Shown in pieces: positions 34,401 to 45,139 of a DNA stretch of 64,000 nt. The translations under genes and the position numbers were made by a program. This DNA is from Bilabrum cf. latius (Eukaryota > Bigyra: Bicosoecida > Bigyra > Bicosoecida), in NCBI GenBank assembly GCA_965178125.1, contig OZ237743.1, positions 1,240,001 to 1,304,000 on the forward strand. The letters are read 5' to 3'. Position 1 is the first letter of the stretch. Every line of letters begins with the position of its first letter. The notes beneath the pieces are model-generated. The model worked only from the letters and a program-made list of their open reading frames with translations. It had not been told where the DNA came from and searched no databases.

Positions 34401-34888
34401 ACAGAGGGGCGATGCCGGCCTCCCCCGGGGAACAACAGGAGCAAGCAGGGACCGCCGGAGGGGCGCTGCAGGGCCAGGGTCGGCCCAAGCAGAAGTCGAT
34501 CATCGCACAAGACGAAGCTTAGCCAGAAGGAGCAGCCGGGTCAGAGGACGCGCCAAGGGGGACGAGAGGCTAGGTAGGGGTGGACAAACAGGCGCAGGGA
34601 TTGGACAAAGAGGTGCAGGGGCAGGAGAGGTCAAACCCGCTGCTTGGCGCGCATGGAAGCGACGTGCAGGTGGGGGCGCGCGTTGGGAATGCTGCGGATG
34701 GCACGGGCAGCCACTCTGGCGCGGCAGCTGGCAGGCGTGGGGTGCACGGCACTGCATCGGGGGCACAGTCGGAAGGGCAGGGTCAGGCCGGAGAAGGGTG
34801 CCCCTGGGACAGGGTGGCCTTGGGGACGGCGGTACTGTCCCTTGTCCTGCTGATTCTGTTTGTGCTTGCGATTGCTCGCGTGATTTGA
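28472..34888 (+). CDS. Protein kinase with ARM-like repeats and C-terminal membrane segment
   Basis: A 2138-residue protein in one frame with twelve TAG codons (28511, 28514, 28643, 31607, 32012, 33470, 34112, 34520 and others) and a TGA at 34886-34888. The kinase domain is at the N-terminus: Gly-loop GSGSNGAV near residue 38, the ATP-binding Lys in LALKVSS near 113, catalytic HCDVKADN near 286 (HCD instead of HRD) and DFG near 306. Key catalytic residues are present, so it is probably active. The middle is disordered, with a 36-bp repeat and an acidic run. Residues around 1250-1740 contain helical repeats with LGCNAIRNLA and GEHGRCALFNLVLL, typical of armadillo units. The last 30 residues are hydrophobic (TAVLSLVLLILFVLAIARVI), a tail anchor. 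Without TAG as sense the Gly-loop, catalytic core and ARM part would appear as separate fragments. Substrate unknown. Confidence 0.78.
31061..31276 (+). repeat. 36-bp tandem repeat, six copies
   Basis: Encodes FLEGLAPGGEGG six times within the kinase gene. Copies are nearly identical at DNA level. Confidence 0.92.
31924..32011 (+). repeat. GAT/GAC/GAG run (poly-acidic)
   Basis: Codes for a long Asp/Glu stretch directly before a TAG codon (32012), with two more TAGs within 120 bp. The surrounding codons are nearly all acidic. Confidence 0.85.
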
Positions 34889-35181
34889 GCTGGCTCTGCT
34901 GCTAGTAGCTGGGCAGCAGTGCGCGGATGCCCGGTGGAATCATGCAAATAGGCAGAGTTGCCTTGAGCTGGCTCTGCAAGACAGACTAGACGGGGAGGCA
35001 CTGCAGACAAGAACGAATAAACTACTTTTAATGCAATGGTCCGAAGCTCAGTGATCCGGATAAGTATAACCCTCGTGCCCACTAATTACTACTAACACCC
35101 CGCAAGGGCACAAACCCCGTGCGCATGAACACCTCAGAGGTGCACAAACGCCGTGCTCTTCCCCAGCGATTCCCCTGTGGA

Positions 35182-36504
35182 TCATCTCCCGCCCTGTGGC
35201 GAGTCCCCAGCAATCCCCCTCAAGTTGGGAGACCCTTTGCCCCCTCCCGTCCGCAGCAGCGCGGCCCGCTACCGCCAGGGCCTCGCCCCTCCCGCGCGCA
35301 CACAGGCGGCGTATCTCGCCAGCCCCTGGTCCAGACACGGGGCTCCTCCTTCTGATCCAGTCGGCGCCACACGGCTCGGCGTATCCGCTATTGCTTGGCT
35401 GCCAGCGGATACGAATATGGATCGCATCGGCGACACTCGCATCGCTGCACCGCGGCTAAATGCACTATTGCCAGCTGGGCTTCGGTGGGCCGCAGTGTCC
35501 CCTGCCACAGCACGGGCATTTGCCTCGGGCACTTGCTCGCTTGCTCCTGTTCTTGCCCGGCCAACGCTGATGCTCGCCGACTGGATGGAGCGCCCGTGCT
35601 CGAGCACGGGTCGGTCTGCTAGCGTCAAATCATAATTACTTCTCAGCTGCGGGATGGAGCGCACGCCGGCACGCAGCGTGGACGGGGAGCGCAGGGGAGC
35701 GGGTTCATCCTCGAAGTAGCGCCGGCGGTGCCCCCTTGCCTCGGGTTGTTCCGCGGTCATGGTCCATCCCATGGTTGGCCCGGAAGCAATGCTCGCAAGC
35801 TCTCGAGAAGATGCACGATGCAATCTCTAGAATGTAGAATCTATCGTGTGTGTCCGCTTCAAGTTTCTCGTGCCTTCTCGTTGCGCTCGTCCACCTTTAG
35901 CTCGCATCGGGCTCCGAACCCCCCCGTCCGCCTTGAGGTCTTCGAGATTGAATCCCAACTTGCCCGATACCGAGTGAATAAATGGCTTTGAAGTTTTTTG
36001 GCTTAGCTGTTCGGATCGAGCCGGCGGCATTGCTGTTTGCTTCGGGTTCACGATGGACCGCCCGCTAATTTGGGCTGACGCTGTGCGCGCCGCGGTATAT
36101 TGGGAACCACCCGAATGTGTGGGCCACTTTTCAATATGAGAGTTTAGGCTACTTGTTCGGCTGCTTGTTTGTTCTACTGTCACTTCTTTTCCACCCAGCT
36201 GAGCTCGCTTGTCACTCTGCCTACGACTCGCCACGCCCCGACACCGAGGCACGTACAATTCCAAATCTCCTGTCAAAGCCATATCACGCAGAATTTCGGT
36301 TTCCGCTCTCTGTAAATACCGTGGCAATTCTGATCGCAGCTTGTGCAGTCCTCTGCGGCGCGATAGTTGTTCTATCCGTGAGCATTGTCGATTGGCACTC
36401 GTTGACGCATTCATACTCGCAAACTAAGAATCAGGCTCGATGTCTTCTGGGTGTAGTGGATCTGCTGCTACAAGGAAATTTTGCCGAAGTGCGGATCGGA
36501 GCAT
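35182..36504 (-). CDS. Hypothetical protein, 440 residues
   Basis: Not recognised. One frame from ATG 36504 to TGA 35182-35184 crosses three TAG codons (near 36430, 35827 and 35269). The protein is rich in Arg, Ser and Ala with a charged N-terminal half (LRSELPRYLQRAETEILRD) and little hydrophobic content; it is probably soluble and partly disordered. No motif was recognised. The start choice follows the first ATG in frame. Codon use at third positions is less GC-biased than in the neighbouring kinase gene, so confidence is moderate. It ends tail to tail with the kinase gene about 290 bp away. Confidence 0.5.
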
Positions 36505-37218
36505 GATGGGATCTAGCACGTAAAAGTACACGTAACTAACCAATAGAGCGGAGCTTTGGCCTGAAAGGGTCGGGGGTCTTGTAGTCCTTTGTTTTAGGGC
36601 TCCTCTGGATCTCGGTGATCACCCAAACCCCCTCGGGGGCGACGGTGCATCTGGATGCTTACGGAATCTTTACCCAACAATGTATTTCTGTATTTCTGTA
36701 TTTCTGGAGCGCTCACCGGCAGTCAGTCGAAGCAGCGAATGATGCACCAATGGTACCAAGTAAGAACCGTTCCAACAATGCATCCGCCCACCATACCAGC
36801 CGTGTGCTCATACCGCAAACAGCAAACCCCCAGGCCTCCTCCAGCAAAGCCCAAGGCCACCCCGACGGACCCCGATGGGGACCCTACTACCCCCTGGGAT
36901 GTTGAATGGAGGAGGGCAACCACTGTCACTAAGTGGGGTAAACAAGTGCAGCCTTGAATGACGCAGTGCCGCCCCACCAAGCGAGCGCTCCTATACACTC
37001 GCATGCCGTCTCCAGTGCAGCTAATGAAGCGGCCAGCCGACTCACTTTGGAGAATATACGTACACTATATTGTAGCCACGCGCTGCATGGGTAAAGCAAG
37101 CGTTTGCTGCATGCATCCCTGCCGCAGGGACTATCCTCGGCACACGGATCGCTTTGGCGAATCCGAGCAGCCGATCGATCTATACATGAAAAAGATCACC
37201 ACTTTCTAGCCATTCACT
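36505..37218. other. Intergenic spacer
   Basis: Between the 5' end of the hypothetical gene and the 3' end of ITPase. A rightward frame at 36655-36957 has a Pro/Lys-rich end, but no homology or signal supports it. Confidence 0.4.
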
Positions 37219-38034
37219 TCATGTCTCTGTCCTTGCCCTCTTCTCCCCCGCCCCTTTCTCTTCACTCCCACCCTCCTTGGCCGCGGCCCTCGCCCGGGCC
37301 CTGGCCTCCTCGATCTCGGACCTGATCGCCTCCCCCCGCGCCCCGAAATCCGCCCTCACCATCGCGAGTGCCCTCCCCCGGTGGCTGATCGCGTCCTTAG
37401 CCCCCTTCTCCAGCTCTGCGTACGTCTTTCCCCCGCCCTCCTCCGGCTCGAATACAGCGTCCCACCCGAAATCGGGGGGTCCTCGCGGGGCCACGATCTT
37501 GCCACGCGTCTTGCCCTGGTACAGCTTGGGCTCGCACCCGGGGCCGGCGCAGAACGCGAAGTTGCAGAGAGCGGACGCTTTCTTATCTTCGTACGCCGCC
37601 AGCAGCTTGGGCAGGCCTTCTAGGCCCACTCCCTTGAGGAACCACTTGATGTAGGGGCCGGGGAGGCCGCCCAGGCTGTCGAAACAGAGCGACACGTCTT
37701 CCGTGATCACCGGCCCACCGGCCTTCTCGGCAGCCATGCGACACTTTTCGATTGCAACCTCCTCAGGAGTACCCTGCAGCTCAGGCATGTCGATGTCCTG
37801 GTTCAGCACCTCCGCTGGGAACGCCGTGTCGCCGGCGTTCAGGATCCGGGTGACTTCTTTCAGCTTGTTTGCATTCCCTGTGACAAAGGTGATGCTAAAG
37901 GGTGGGGGATCTCCAGATGCCGGGGCGCTGGACGCTACAGAAGCCATGGTTCGAAGTCTTTGACAGGTAGCTAGGCCTGCAAGCAGCGAGGCCCGAGAAC
38001 GCAAGACTGCGAAGCGAGCAAAGTAGAATTGCAT
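37219..38034 (-). CDS. ITPA: Inosine triphosphate pyrophosphatase
   Basis: House-cleaning NTPase that hydrolyses ITP, dITP and XTP to monophosphates. Single exon of 271 residues with the family's blocks in order: [38 protein letters not shown] (active-site region), FGWDAVFEP and ISHRGRALA. The N-terminal 30 residues ([20 protein letters not shown]) could be a mitochondrial presequence; the internal Met near 37948 would give a cytosolic form at the usual 190-residue length plus extensions. The C-terminus adds an Ala/Lys/Glu-rich tail. No in-frame TAG; stop TGA. Firm assignment. Confidence 0.95.
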   Translation of the reverse strand: MQFYFARFAVLRSRASLLAGLATCQRLRTMASVASSAPASGDPPPFSITFVTGNANKLKEVTRILNAGDTAFPAEVLNQDIDMPELQGTPEEVAIEKCRMAAEKAGGPVITEDVSLCFDSLGGLPGPYIKWFLKGVGLEGLPKLLAAYEDKKASALCNFAFCAGPGCEPKLYQGKTRGKIVAPRGPPDFGWDAVFEPEEGGGKTYAELEKGAKDAISHRGRALAMVRADFGARGEAIRSEIEEARARARAAAKEGGSEEKGAGEKRARTET

Positions 38035-38402
38035 AAAAACACCGGATGAATCGATAGATAAGGATATAATGAGTAAGATTCATGTGTTACACGGAAGTAT
38101 ACTCACGGATTCGTAGAATGGTGTAAGATGAAAGCCACGGTCGTCGCACCTTGGCAAACCTGCACGCTACAATGGACCGGTGGTCTGCAATTTTGGTTTG
38201 TGCCCAATTCGGCTGTTCAGCAAATAAAACGAACGCACCGCCGCAACTGGCTCGTATTAATATACCGTATATATCTGCTGCCTCCGCGATATCTTCTTCC
38301 ACCTCGCTAGAGGTGGACAGGTCCGGAGCCCACCGTCCGGGCCTCGTGATTGGGGGCTCCAGTCCAGTACTGTAGAGGAACTACGGTCCGTCAGACGACC
38401 AA
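38035..38402. other. Divergent intergenic spacer
   Basis: AT-richer than the genes on both sides. Promoters of ITPase and the two-pore channel probably lie here. No other feature was seen. Confidence 0.45.
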
Positions 38403-41400
38403 GTGAATGGATTAAAGTATTTGGAGGGAATGGCAGACGATGATACCCGTCCTCAAGGGTTGAGTCGCCCGCTGCTGGCACCAGACCCGGTTGCGGCAAG
38501 CGACGCAAGCTTTGACAGCTCCCAGACGCCGCATTCGCCGCAGGCAGAGCTTGCCCCCCTTTCTCCGCGAGGCCACTATATTCACACAATACGCCGCGGT
38601 AGCTCGAGGTTAAACGACGACGGTGGTGCAGAGTCTGAGCAGCTTGGCGTTCGCAAGCGAGTCGGTGGCGGGAGCCGCAAAGACGAAGAAGAAGCGGCTG
38701 CGGACGAGTCCAAAGATCCCGCTACGTATGCGGCGGTGCTGCTTAACGACGCCATCCACAGCCGAAACGCGCGGCACAAACTTGACGCCTTCGGCATGCG
38801 CATCCACAAGACGCTGCGGGCCGGCTGGTACCAGCTGGCCGTGCTGGTCGTCCTGCTGGGCGTGCTGATGCTCGCTGCCGTGGAGCAGCCCTCCACCATG
38901 GGCTTCGCCGACTAGCCCGTCAAGGCCATGTGGCCGGCCTACGTGACGGTGCCCCTGGAACTGGCCCTCCTGGCCCTGCTGCTGGTGGACGTGCTGATGC
39001 GATACCTGTGGCTGGGGCACGACCGGTTCATGGAGTCGCGGTGGGTGCTGGTCAAAGGGGGGGTCGCGGTCTTCGCCGCGGTCAACGCGATGGTCAGCTG
39101 GGGAGTTCCAGCTGTGCCCCGGTTCCACCGTCTGCTCCGCCCCTTGCTCTTTATCGCTCACTTCAGGAACGTGGCCAAGATCTTTCTGAGCATGCTCGAG
39201 ACAGTGCCCAAGGTGGCCAACGTGACGCTGCTGCTGGTCATCCACATCCTGCTGTGCGGTGCACTCGCCCACGTCCTGTTCCGCGGCATCGAGATGACGA
39301 GAGAGGACAAGGACAGGGCGGGCGCGGGGGACTTTGACGTATCGTACCAGTGCAACGACACGGCTCATTCGGACATCTACGGGAGTCCCAGCCCCCCCGA
39401 ATTCAGGTACTGCAACCCGTTCGCCAAGCAGTGCTTTGACTACTTTGGGAGCTATCTGTATGGACTGCACAACCTGTTTGTGCTGCTCACAACGGCCAAC
39501 TACCCTGACGTGATGCTGCCCGCCTACCACTGCTCCTCCTGGGCCCCCGTGTTCTTCGTGTTCTTTCTGACGGTGGGCCTGTACTTTGTGATGAACCTCA
39601 TCCTGGCCGTGGTGGTGAGCGTGTACAAGGAGAGAACCACCCAGCGGGCCACGTCAGCCGCCACGAGGAGGGTGGAGGCAGTGGACCTGGCGTTCCGGTT
39701 CATGGTGGATGCTGCGGATGATGATGATTATGGGGGTGGTGGGGGTGGTGTAAAGGGGATGCATGGGGAGGGGGAGCGAGGGGGGGAGTTTGGCAAGGGC
39801 GGGTTGGGGGGGGCTGGTAGTAGCGGCAATCGAGGATACCACGGGAGAGGAGGAGGCGGCAGCGGTAATCCGCTGATGGGTGGCGGCATCTGGGGCCATG
39901 GCGGGTACGGGAGCAGCAGCCTGGGCGTTGGCACAGGCTAGTTAGGGTAGGACAGCGGCGTGCTGGGTGCTGGGGGACGGCAGATGTCGATTCAGCTGGA
40001 GCCGGGCGAGGACGACGCAGAGAGCGTAGTGAGTCATCGCGACGTGATGGGGGAACACAGCGAGGGAGCAATCGGGTCACCGCCAGTGTCGCCCTCGCTC
40101 AGGATGGGCGCTGCTCTGGCCCCGCGCGGTGTGGCGCAGGCCATGCGCCAGGGACTCATCGACAGGGCTGCTTCTGGGGAACTAGTGCTAGGTGGCAGGC
40201 ATCGGGGGACGGGGGTGGGGCGAAGGAGCGGAGGAGGCGGAGGTGCCTCGAGGGTGGGGCCGGGCGGCGGGGACGACGATGACGATGATGATGAGGACGA
40301 GGACGATGAGAATGAGGGTGGCAAGGGCGGTGAGACATCGGACGAGCACGAGAGCGATGACGACGAGGATGCAGGCAGCGACAGCGACACAGGCGGCGAA
40401 GGTGAAGGGGAGGGGGAGGACCGGGACGAGGCAAGGCCCCTGCAGGATTTCCCCAGAGGGAGCAAGAGTGCAGGGGCAGGGGCAGGGGCAGGGGCAGGGG
40501 CAGGTGCAGGGGCAGGTGCAGGTGCAGGCCGGCCCACCCCTCTGCAGGTCAGGATGGAGTCGTTCCCGCGAGTGGGGGCCGGGGCGAGGGAGAGCTCTGG
40601 CTCCGGCTCTTCCCCCGGATTCCTAGGGAACAACGGGCACAGCTCGCTGGCTGAGGCCGCGCGCCAGCCCGTGGAGGTGCTGCTGGACCGTGGCCGGCGG
40701 CAGCCCCGCCGGCTTCATCTAGACACCTGGGAGCGCATGATGAAGAGCCTCAGGCCCGACCTGACCCGGGACCAGCGCGAGGTGTTGTTCACGGCCATGG
40801 ACAGGAGGAGGAGGGGCTACCTCACAAAGCGAGACTTCCGGTCCGTGGTGGACTACCTGGAGGTGAACTTCGAGCGCAAGTGGCAGGGCAACTCGACGGA
40901 CTATTTCTTGGCCAAGTCGCATCCCGATTGGTTCATGAACCTGCGCCTGTGGCTCCGCCGCATCGTGGTAAACTGGAAGTTCGTCCTCCTGGTGGACTTG
41001 CTCATCTACGCCAACTGTCTCCTCGTGATCATCCAGCTGGCGGCGGAGAACTACACCACCAACGACCAGGGGCAGACAGAGAGGCACGAGAACAAGGGGT
41101 TGCTGAGGCTAGACACGACCATCACCGTCATCCTGGTCCTCTTCGTGATCGAGCTGACCGTGAAGCTCCTGGGCATGGGCTTTGGGCGATTCTGCGACGA
41201 CGGGTTCAACGTGTTCGACGGCATCGTGATCCCCATCACGGCCATCGCCGAGGTGGTGGTGCCGTCCATGAACGTGAGCCGGTCAGGGCGGCAGCTCGCG
41301 CAGGCGCTCCCCATCCTGCGGCTGGTGCGGCTGATTCGGTCCTTGCGGGCGCTGAAGGGCTTCGGTACGATCATCCGCACCATAGGCAAGATCGTGGTCC

Positions 41401-43094
41401 CGTTCAGCAGGTACATCGTGGTGGTGGTGCTGGTCTACTACACGTTCAGCATCCTAGGGATGGAGCTCTTCGCGGGCGTGACGGCGGGCGATGCCGTGCC
41501 CGAATGGACGTCCTACCGGCTGTCCTTGTACCAGCTGGACATGACGTTTGATTCCCTGGGTAGGGCCATGGTCGTCCTGTGGGCCCTCATGATCGTGAAC
41601 AACTGGGCGGTGACGGAAGAGGGCATCGTGATCGCGTTCCACAAGGGCACGCAGGGTACCCGCTGGTCCATGCTGTACTTCTACCTGTGGTACTTTGTCA
41701 TTGTCATCGTGGTCAGCAACATCGTGACCGCCTTTCTCCTGGAAGACTTCGAGGTGACCCAGGCCCAGATCATCGAGATAGAGAACAACTACGAGCCTGA
41801 GTGGAGGAGGCACATCCTCGAGGCGGCGAGGGACCTCAGGGTCAAGGAGAGGACCACATGGAACGTGACCCGCAAGGAGCACCCGTACCACGCGTACGAG
41901 CGGATGTTCGCGGACGAGATCAGGGAACATATCCGCACGCACGACTAGGAGAGGGCCAGCGCCAGGGCAGGGGGTGCTGTCAGGGCTCCCGGGCCCGTGC
42001 GCGACCAGAGGTACTTTGTGGACAGCGACGACGACGCCTTCACGGGACCCAGGCTCAGGCGCAGGCCGCGCTGGGCGAGGAAAATCGCCAGGGCGGCCCT
42101 GTCGGCGCTGGGAGAGCCTAGAGACCCGCGGGGGTCCGACAGCGCCGCGGATCCGGCGGTGCCGGCGGGTCCCCAGGGGGCAGCGCTGGCCGTGTGCGGG
42201 GTGGTGTGCCAGGAGGTGGGGTCACGGGCCAAGGGGCTGCGGCGGGCGGGTGCCGGTGCCGACGGGGGGCCCAGCCAAGGGGGCGACGGTTCCGATTCCG
42301 AGTCCTCGGACGGTGGCGGCAACCCGAGCGCTCGCCGCATCGCGCGCCGAGAGGCCAACGAGGCCAGGCACGCGCGGCTGCAAGAGGTGGCGAAGGAGAG
42401 CGCGGCGAGGCACGCGAGGCCGACTATGGCAGCCATGGCGCTTGGGGTGCTCTGCAGGCGGGCGGTGCAGCGGCAGCGGCTGCGTCGCCGGCGGGGCTCC
42501 GTGTTTCGAGGCTCCCTCCCCAAGCTCTCCCAGGAGGCCAAGGCGATCGACTCGGAGGACGGCAGCGCGAGTGCGGGGTATGGGACTGGGGACAGGGGCG
42601 GCGCTGCCACAGCGGGGGGGAGGAGCGCAAGGGACGGCTGGCGGGCGGTGCTGCGGGCCTCTTTGCGCCTGGAGCAGCGGGCGAGGCAGAAGAAGGCGTC
42701 GGCGCGCAGGGGCAGCGGGGTCGGGGGCGGCTCAAGCTCGAGGCGGTGGGGCAGCGGGGCGGCGATGGGCGTCCCGGGGCAGCGCAGTGGGCTGCACTCC
42801 GGGCTGCCGCCGAGGTCAAAGCTGGGGCCGGGGGCGCGCATGGACCGGGAGCAGCAGCAGCCCGGGCAAAACGTGCGGCCGTTCCTAGGGCAGGAGGGTC
42901 GGCAGGACTCTGGGCTGTCGATGGCGAGCGGGAGCGTGCGAGGCCCGGGCTCGCCAGTGCGTGCGGGAGCGGGCTCGGAATCTGCGGGTCCCAGCGGTGG
43001 GGTGGGTACGCTGGGGAACAGGCGGAGGGGCCTGGCGAGGATGCAGCGCACGGTGGCGCAGCTGGGGACCGGTCAAGACGACTTTGACGAGTGA
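38403..43094 (+). CDS. Two-pore-type voltage-gated cation channel (TPC family)
   Basis: A 1563-residue channel with two six-helix repeats, as in plant TPC1 and animal TPCs. Repeat I has an S4 with FHRLLRPLLFIAHFR and the pore filter TTANYPDV near residue 363. The linker has an EF-hand-like helix pair around FTAMDRRRRGYLTKRDFRSV, similar in position to the Ca2+-binding linker of plant TPC1, although its acidic loop is poor. Repeat II has a more charged S4 (ILRLVRLIRSLRALKGF) and pore filter VNNWAV near residue 1064. TPCs conduct Na+ or Ca2+ in acidic organelles. Four TAG codons (38913, 39939, 39948, 41946) lie in loops or linkers, one between S1 and S2; reading them as sense links both repeats into one protein ending in TGA. 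The C-terminal 380 residues are Arg/Ala-rich and disordered. Confidence 0.88.
40478..40530 (+). repeat. GGGGCA 6-bp repeat (Ala-Gly)n
   Basis: In-frame tract in the cytosolic linker between the two channel repeats. Confidence 0.85.
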
Positions 43095-43178
43095 TGCCCC
43101 CATGGTGGGCGCCGTGCTCTACCGATTATTATGCACGTCCCATCTGGATGTCAATAAGCCGTTCTGGATGTTACATAA

Positions 43179-44794
43179 TCACGATCTCTCTTGTGCGGCA
43201 ACCCTTTGTGCCGCAGCCTCGGCCCCGCCTTGTTCCCTGTCCCTCTGCGCCGCCCTCTCGTGCACGTACCTGCCCACGGCCCCCTGGAGCCAGGCCTCTC
43301 CCCTGGCTTTGGCCTCCTCCATGGGAAGCAGCACGCCCTTGGCTGTGGCAAGCTCTGCGTTGAGCAGAGAGCTGCCCGCCGCGCCCATCACCGTGTTGTG
43401 GCTGCACACGACCATCTTGAACGCCCGCCGGGGAGCGTCCTCGCTGCCCTCCTGCACGGGCACCACCGGTCCCCCCAGCGCGATGGACTCCATGACGGGG
43501 TCCGGCCTAACCCTGCCCACCACGGTGGTGAGCCCCTTGCCTTCCCCTCGGTCCCTCCTCGGCTGCGGCCTGTCCTTCTCGTTCCTCACGCGGATGACCT
43601 GAGGGGGGGCCGAGGGGATCAGTGGCCACTCGGGGTCCTCGGGCCTGTACCCTTCTAAGGCGCGCTCCACCTCGGAGGGTCTAGCGGGCCTGTCCAGCAC
43701 CACGCTGAGGCAGATCGTGTGCCCGTCCAGCACGTGCACCCGGTTGGCCTGCGCAGACAGTGGGAAGCCCGCCAGCCGCACCTCGGGGAGGCCCACCCAT
43801 GCCAGTGCCTCTGTGCTGCTCGCCCACCCCCCCTAGCGGCGTTGTTCCCCAGACTGTTCCCTGGGGAGGTCACCCAGGATCTTCCTGTATTCCTTCTCCA
43901 GTTTCTCCTCCTCCCCGCCGATGTGCGGGACCAGGTTGTCCATCATGTCCATGCCGCTGAGGCCGGGGTACCCAGCCCCGGAGATGGCCTGCATCGTGTG
44001 GCACACCACGGCCTTGAGACCGAACGTTCGCTGGAGCGGCCGGAGCGCGATGACCATCCCCGTTGTGCTGCAGTTGGCGTTCGTCACGATGAACCCGGTC
44101 CCTGGGGCCGACGCCTTGGCCTGGTTCTCCGCCATCCTCAGGTGGTCCGCGTTGACTGGGGGCACCACGAGGGGCACGGCGGGGTGCTGCCTATAGGACC
44201 GCGCGTTGGAGAACACGGGGATGCCGGCCTGCACGAAGGACGCCTCGATGGGGCCGGCCGGGCCCGCGTCCAAAGCGGAGAACACAAAGTCGACCCCCCG
44301 GCTCTTGAAGGCGTCGGGGTCGCAGGCGAGCACCGTCTCCCGCTGGTGCTGCGAGGGAGCGTCCCCACTCAGCTGCCAAGCCGCCGCGTCGCTGTAGGCC
44401 TTGCCAGCGCTGCGGCTTGAGGCGCCAAGTGCTACGGCCTGGAACCACGGGTGCCCGTCCAGCATCTGCAGGAAACGCTGGCCCACGGTGCCGGTTGCAC
44501 CTAGCACGCCCACCCTCAGCTTGCGCGAGGGGCCCGCCCGCGAGTCCTTCTGCAGGCAAAAACAGTGGGCGGCTACAACATTTTCAGATATATTTCAAGC
44601 TGTTTGGATCCCAATTTATCGAGTAGGGTGAGTGTCTACGGCCAATCCACCTTTCTTACCGTCGCGGATGATCCTTCGGCTGCAACTGGGTGGTGCACCC
44701 CCGATAGAGCGTACATAGCTCCAGCACCGAGCCCAGCAGCTAGACGAAGGCCCATACCACTTCCTAAGATCCGACGAGCTGCTCTCCGAAACAT
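43179..44794 (-). CDS. asd: Aspartate-semialdehyde dehydrogenase, organelle-targeted
   Basis: Reduces aspartyl phosphate to aspartate semialdehyde for Lys, Thr and Met synthesis. Exon 1 (complement of 44660-44794) encodes a 45-residue Arg/Ala-rich targeting sequence; exon 2 (43179-44549) encodes the enzyme. The 110-nt intron is GT-AG, phase 0. Motifs: nucleotide-binding VLGATGTVGQRF, catalytic Cys in NANCSTTG, QAISGAGYPG and NRVHVLDGHT. These follow fungal and archaeal-type enzymes in wording (MDMMDN-V-HI). The protein is 501 residues against about 350-370 usually, because of the presequence, a Gln/Arg-rich insertion before the NRV-DGHT part and a basic insert near RNEKDRPQPRRDR. The one in-frame TAG (about 43833) lies in the first insertion. 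Ends in TGA. Active-site residues are intact. Confidence 0.93.
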
Positions 44795-45139
44795 GGTACT
44801 CCGGCACAGTACGCAGATTCGACTTGCTCGACCGGTCTTGCAGTCTGTGACTTGGATGACGAGTGCGTGTTAACGTGCAGTTTAACAAATATATCCAGAA
44901 AATCCTCTTTGAGGTCGAATGGCAAGAACGTCCCGACTGATCGTAGTTTCCGCTCGTGCTTGCAGTTCGTACGGGCTGTAGTTGCCCGATCAGAGCGGTA
45001 GTTACCGATAGCATCGACGGAGTGACGGAACGAGAGACAATTTTCGAATTGCTGCAAAAAGGATCTCGCACCGAGTGCAATCATGTGGGGCTGTACCGCG
45101 TGCACATACTCGAATTAGGATGGTGCCACCGCCTGCGAG
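44795..45139. other. Divergent intergenic spacer
   Basis: Holds the 5' flanks of the dehydrogenase and the module-repeat gene. One copy of the 9-mer TGACGAGTG is at 44857. Confidence 0.45.

Noticed and set aside
36655-36957. Rightward Pro/Lys-rich open frame
   Set aside because: Only about 100 codons, without homology, signal sequence or gene-like codon bias.
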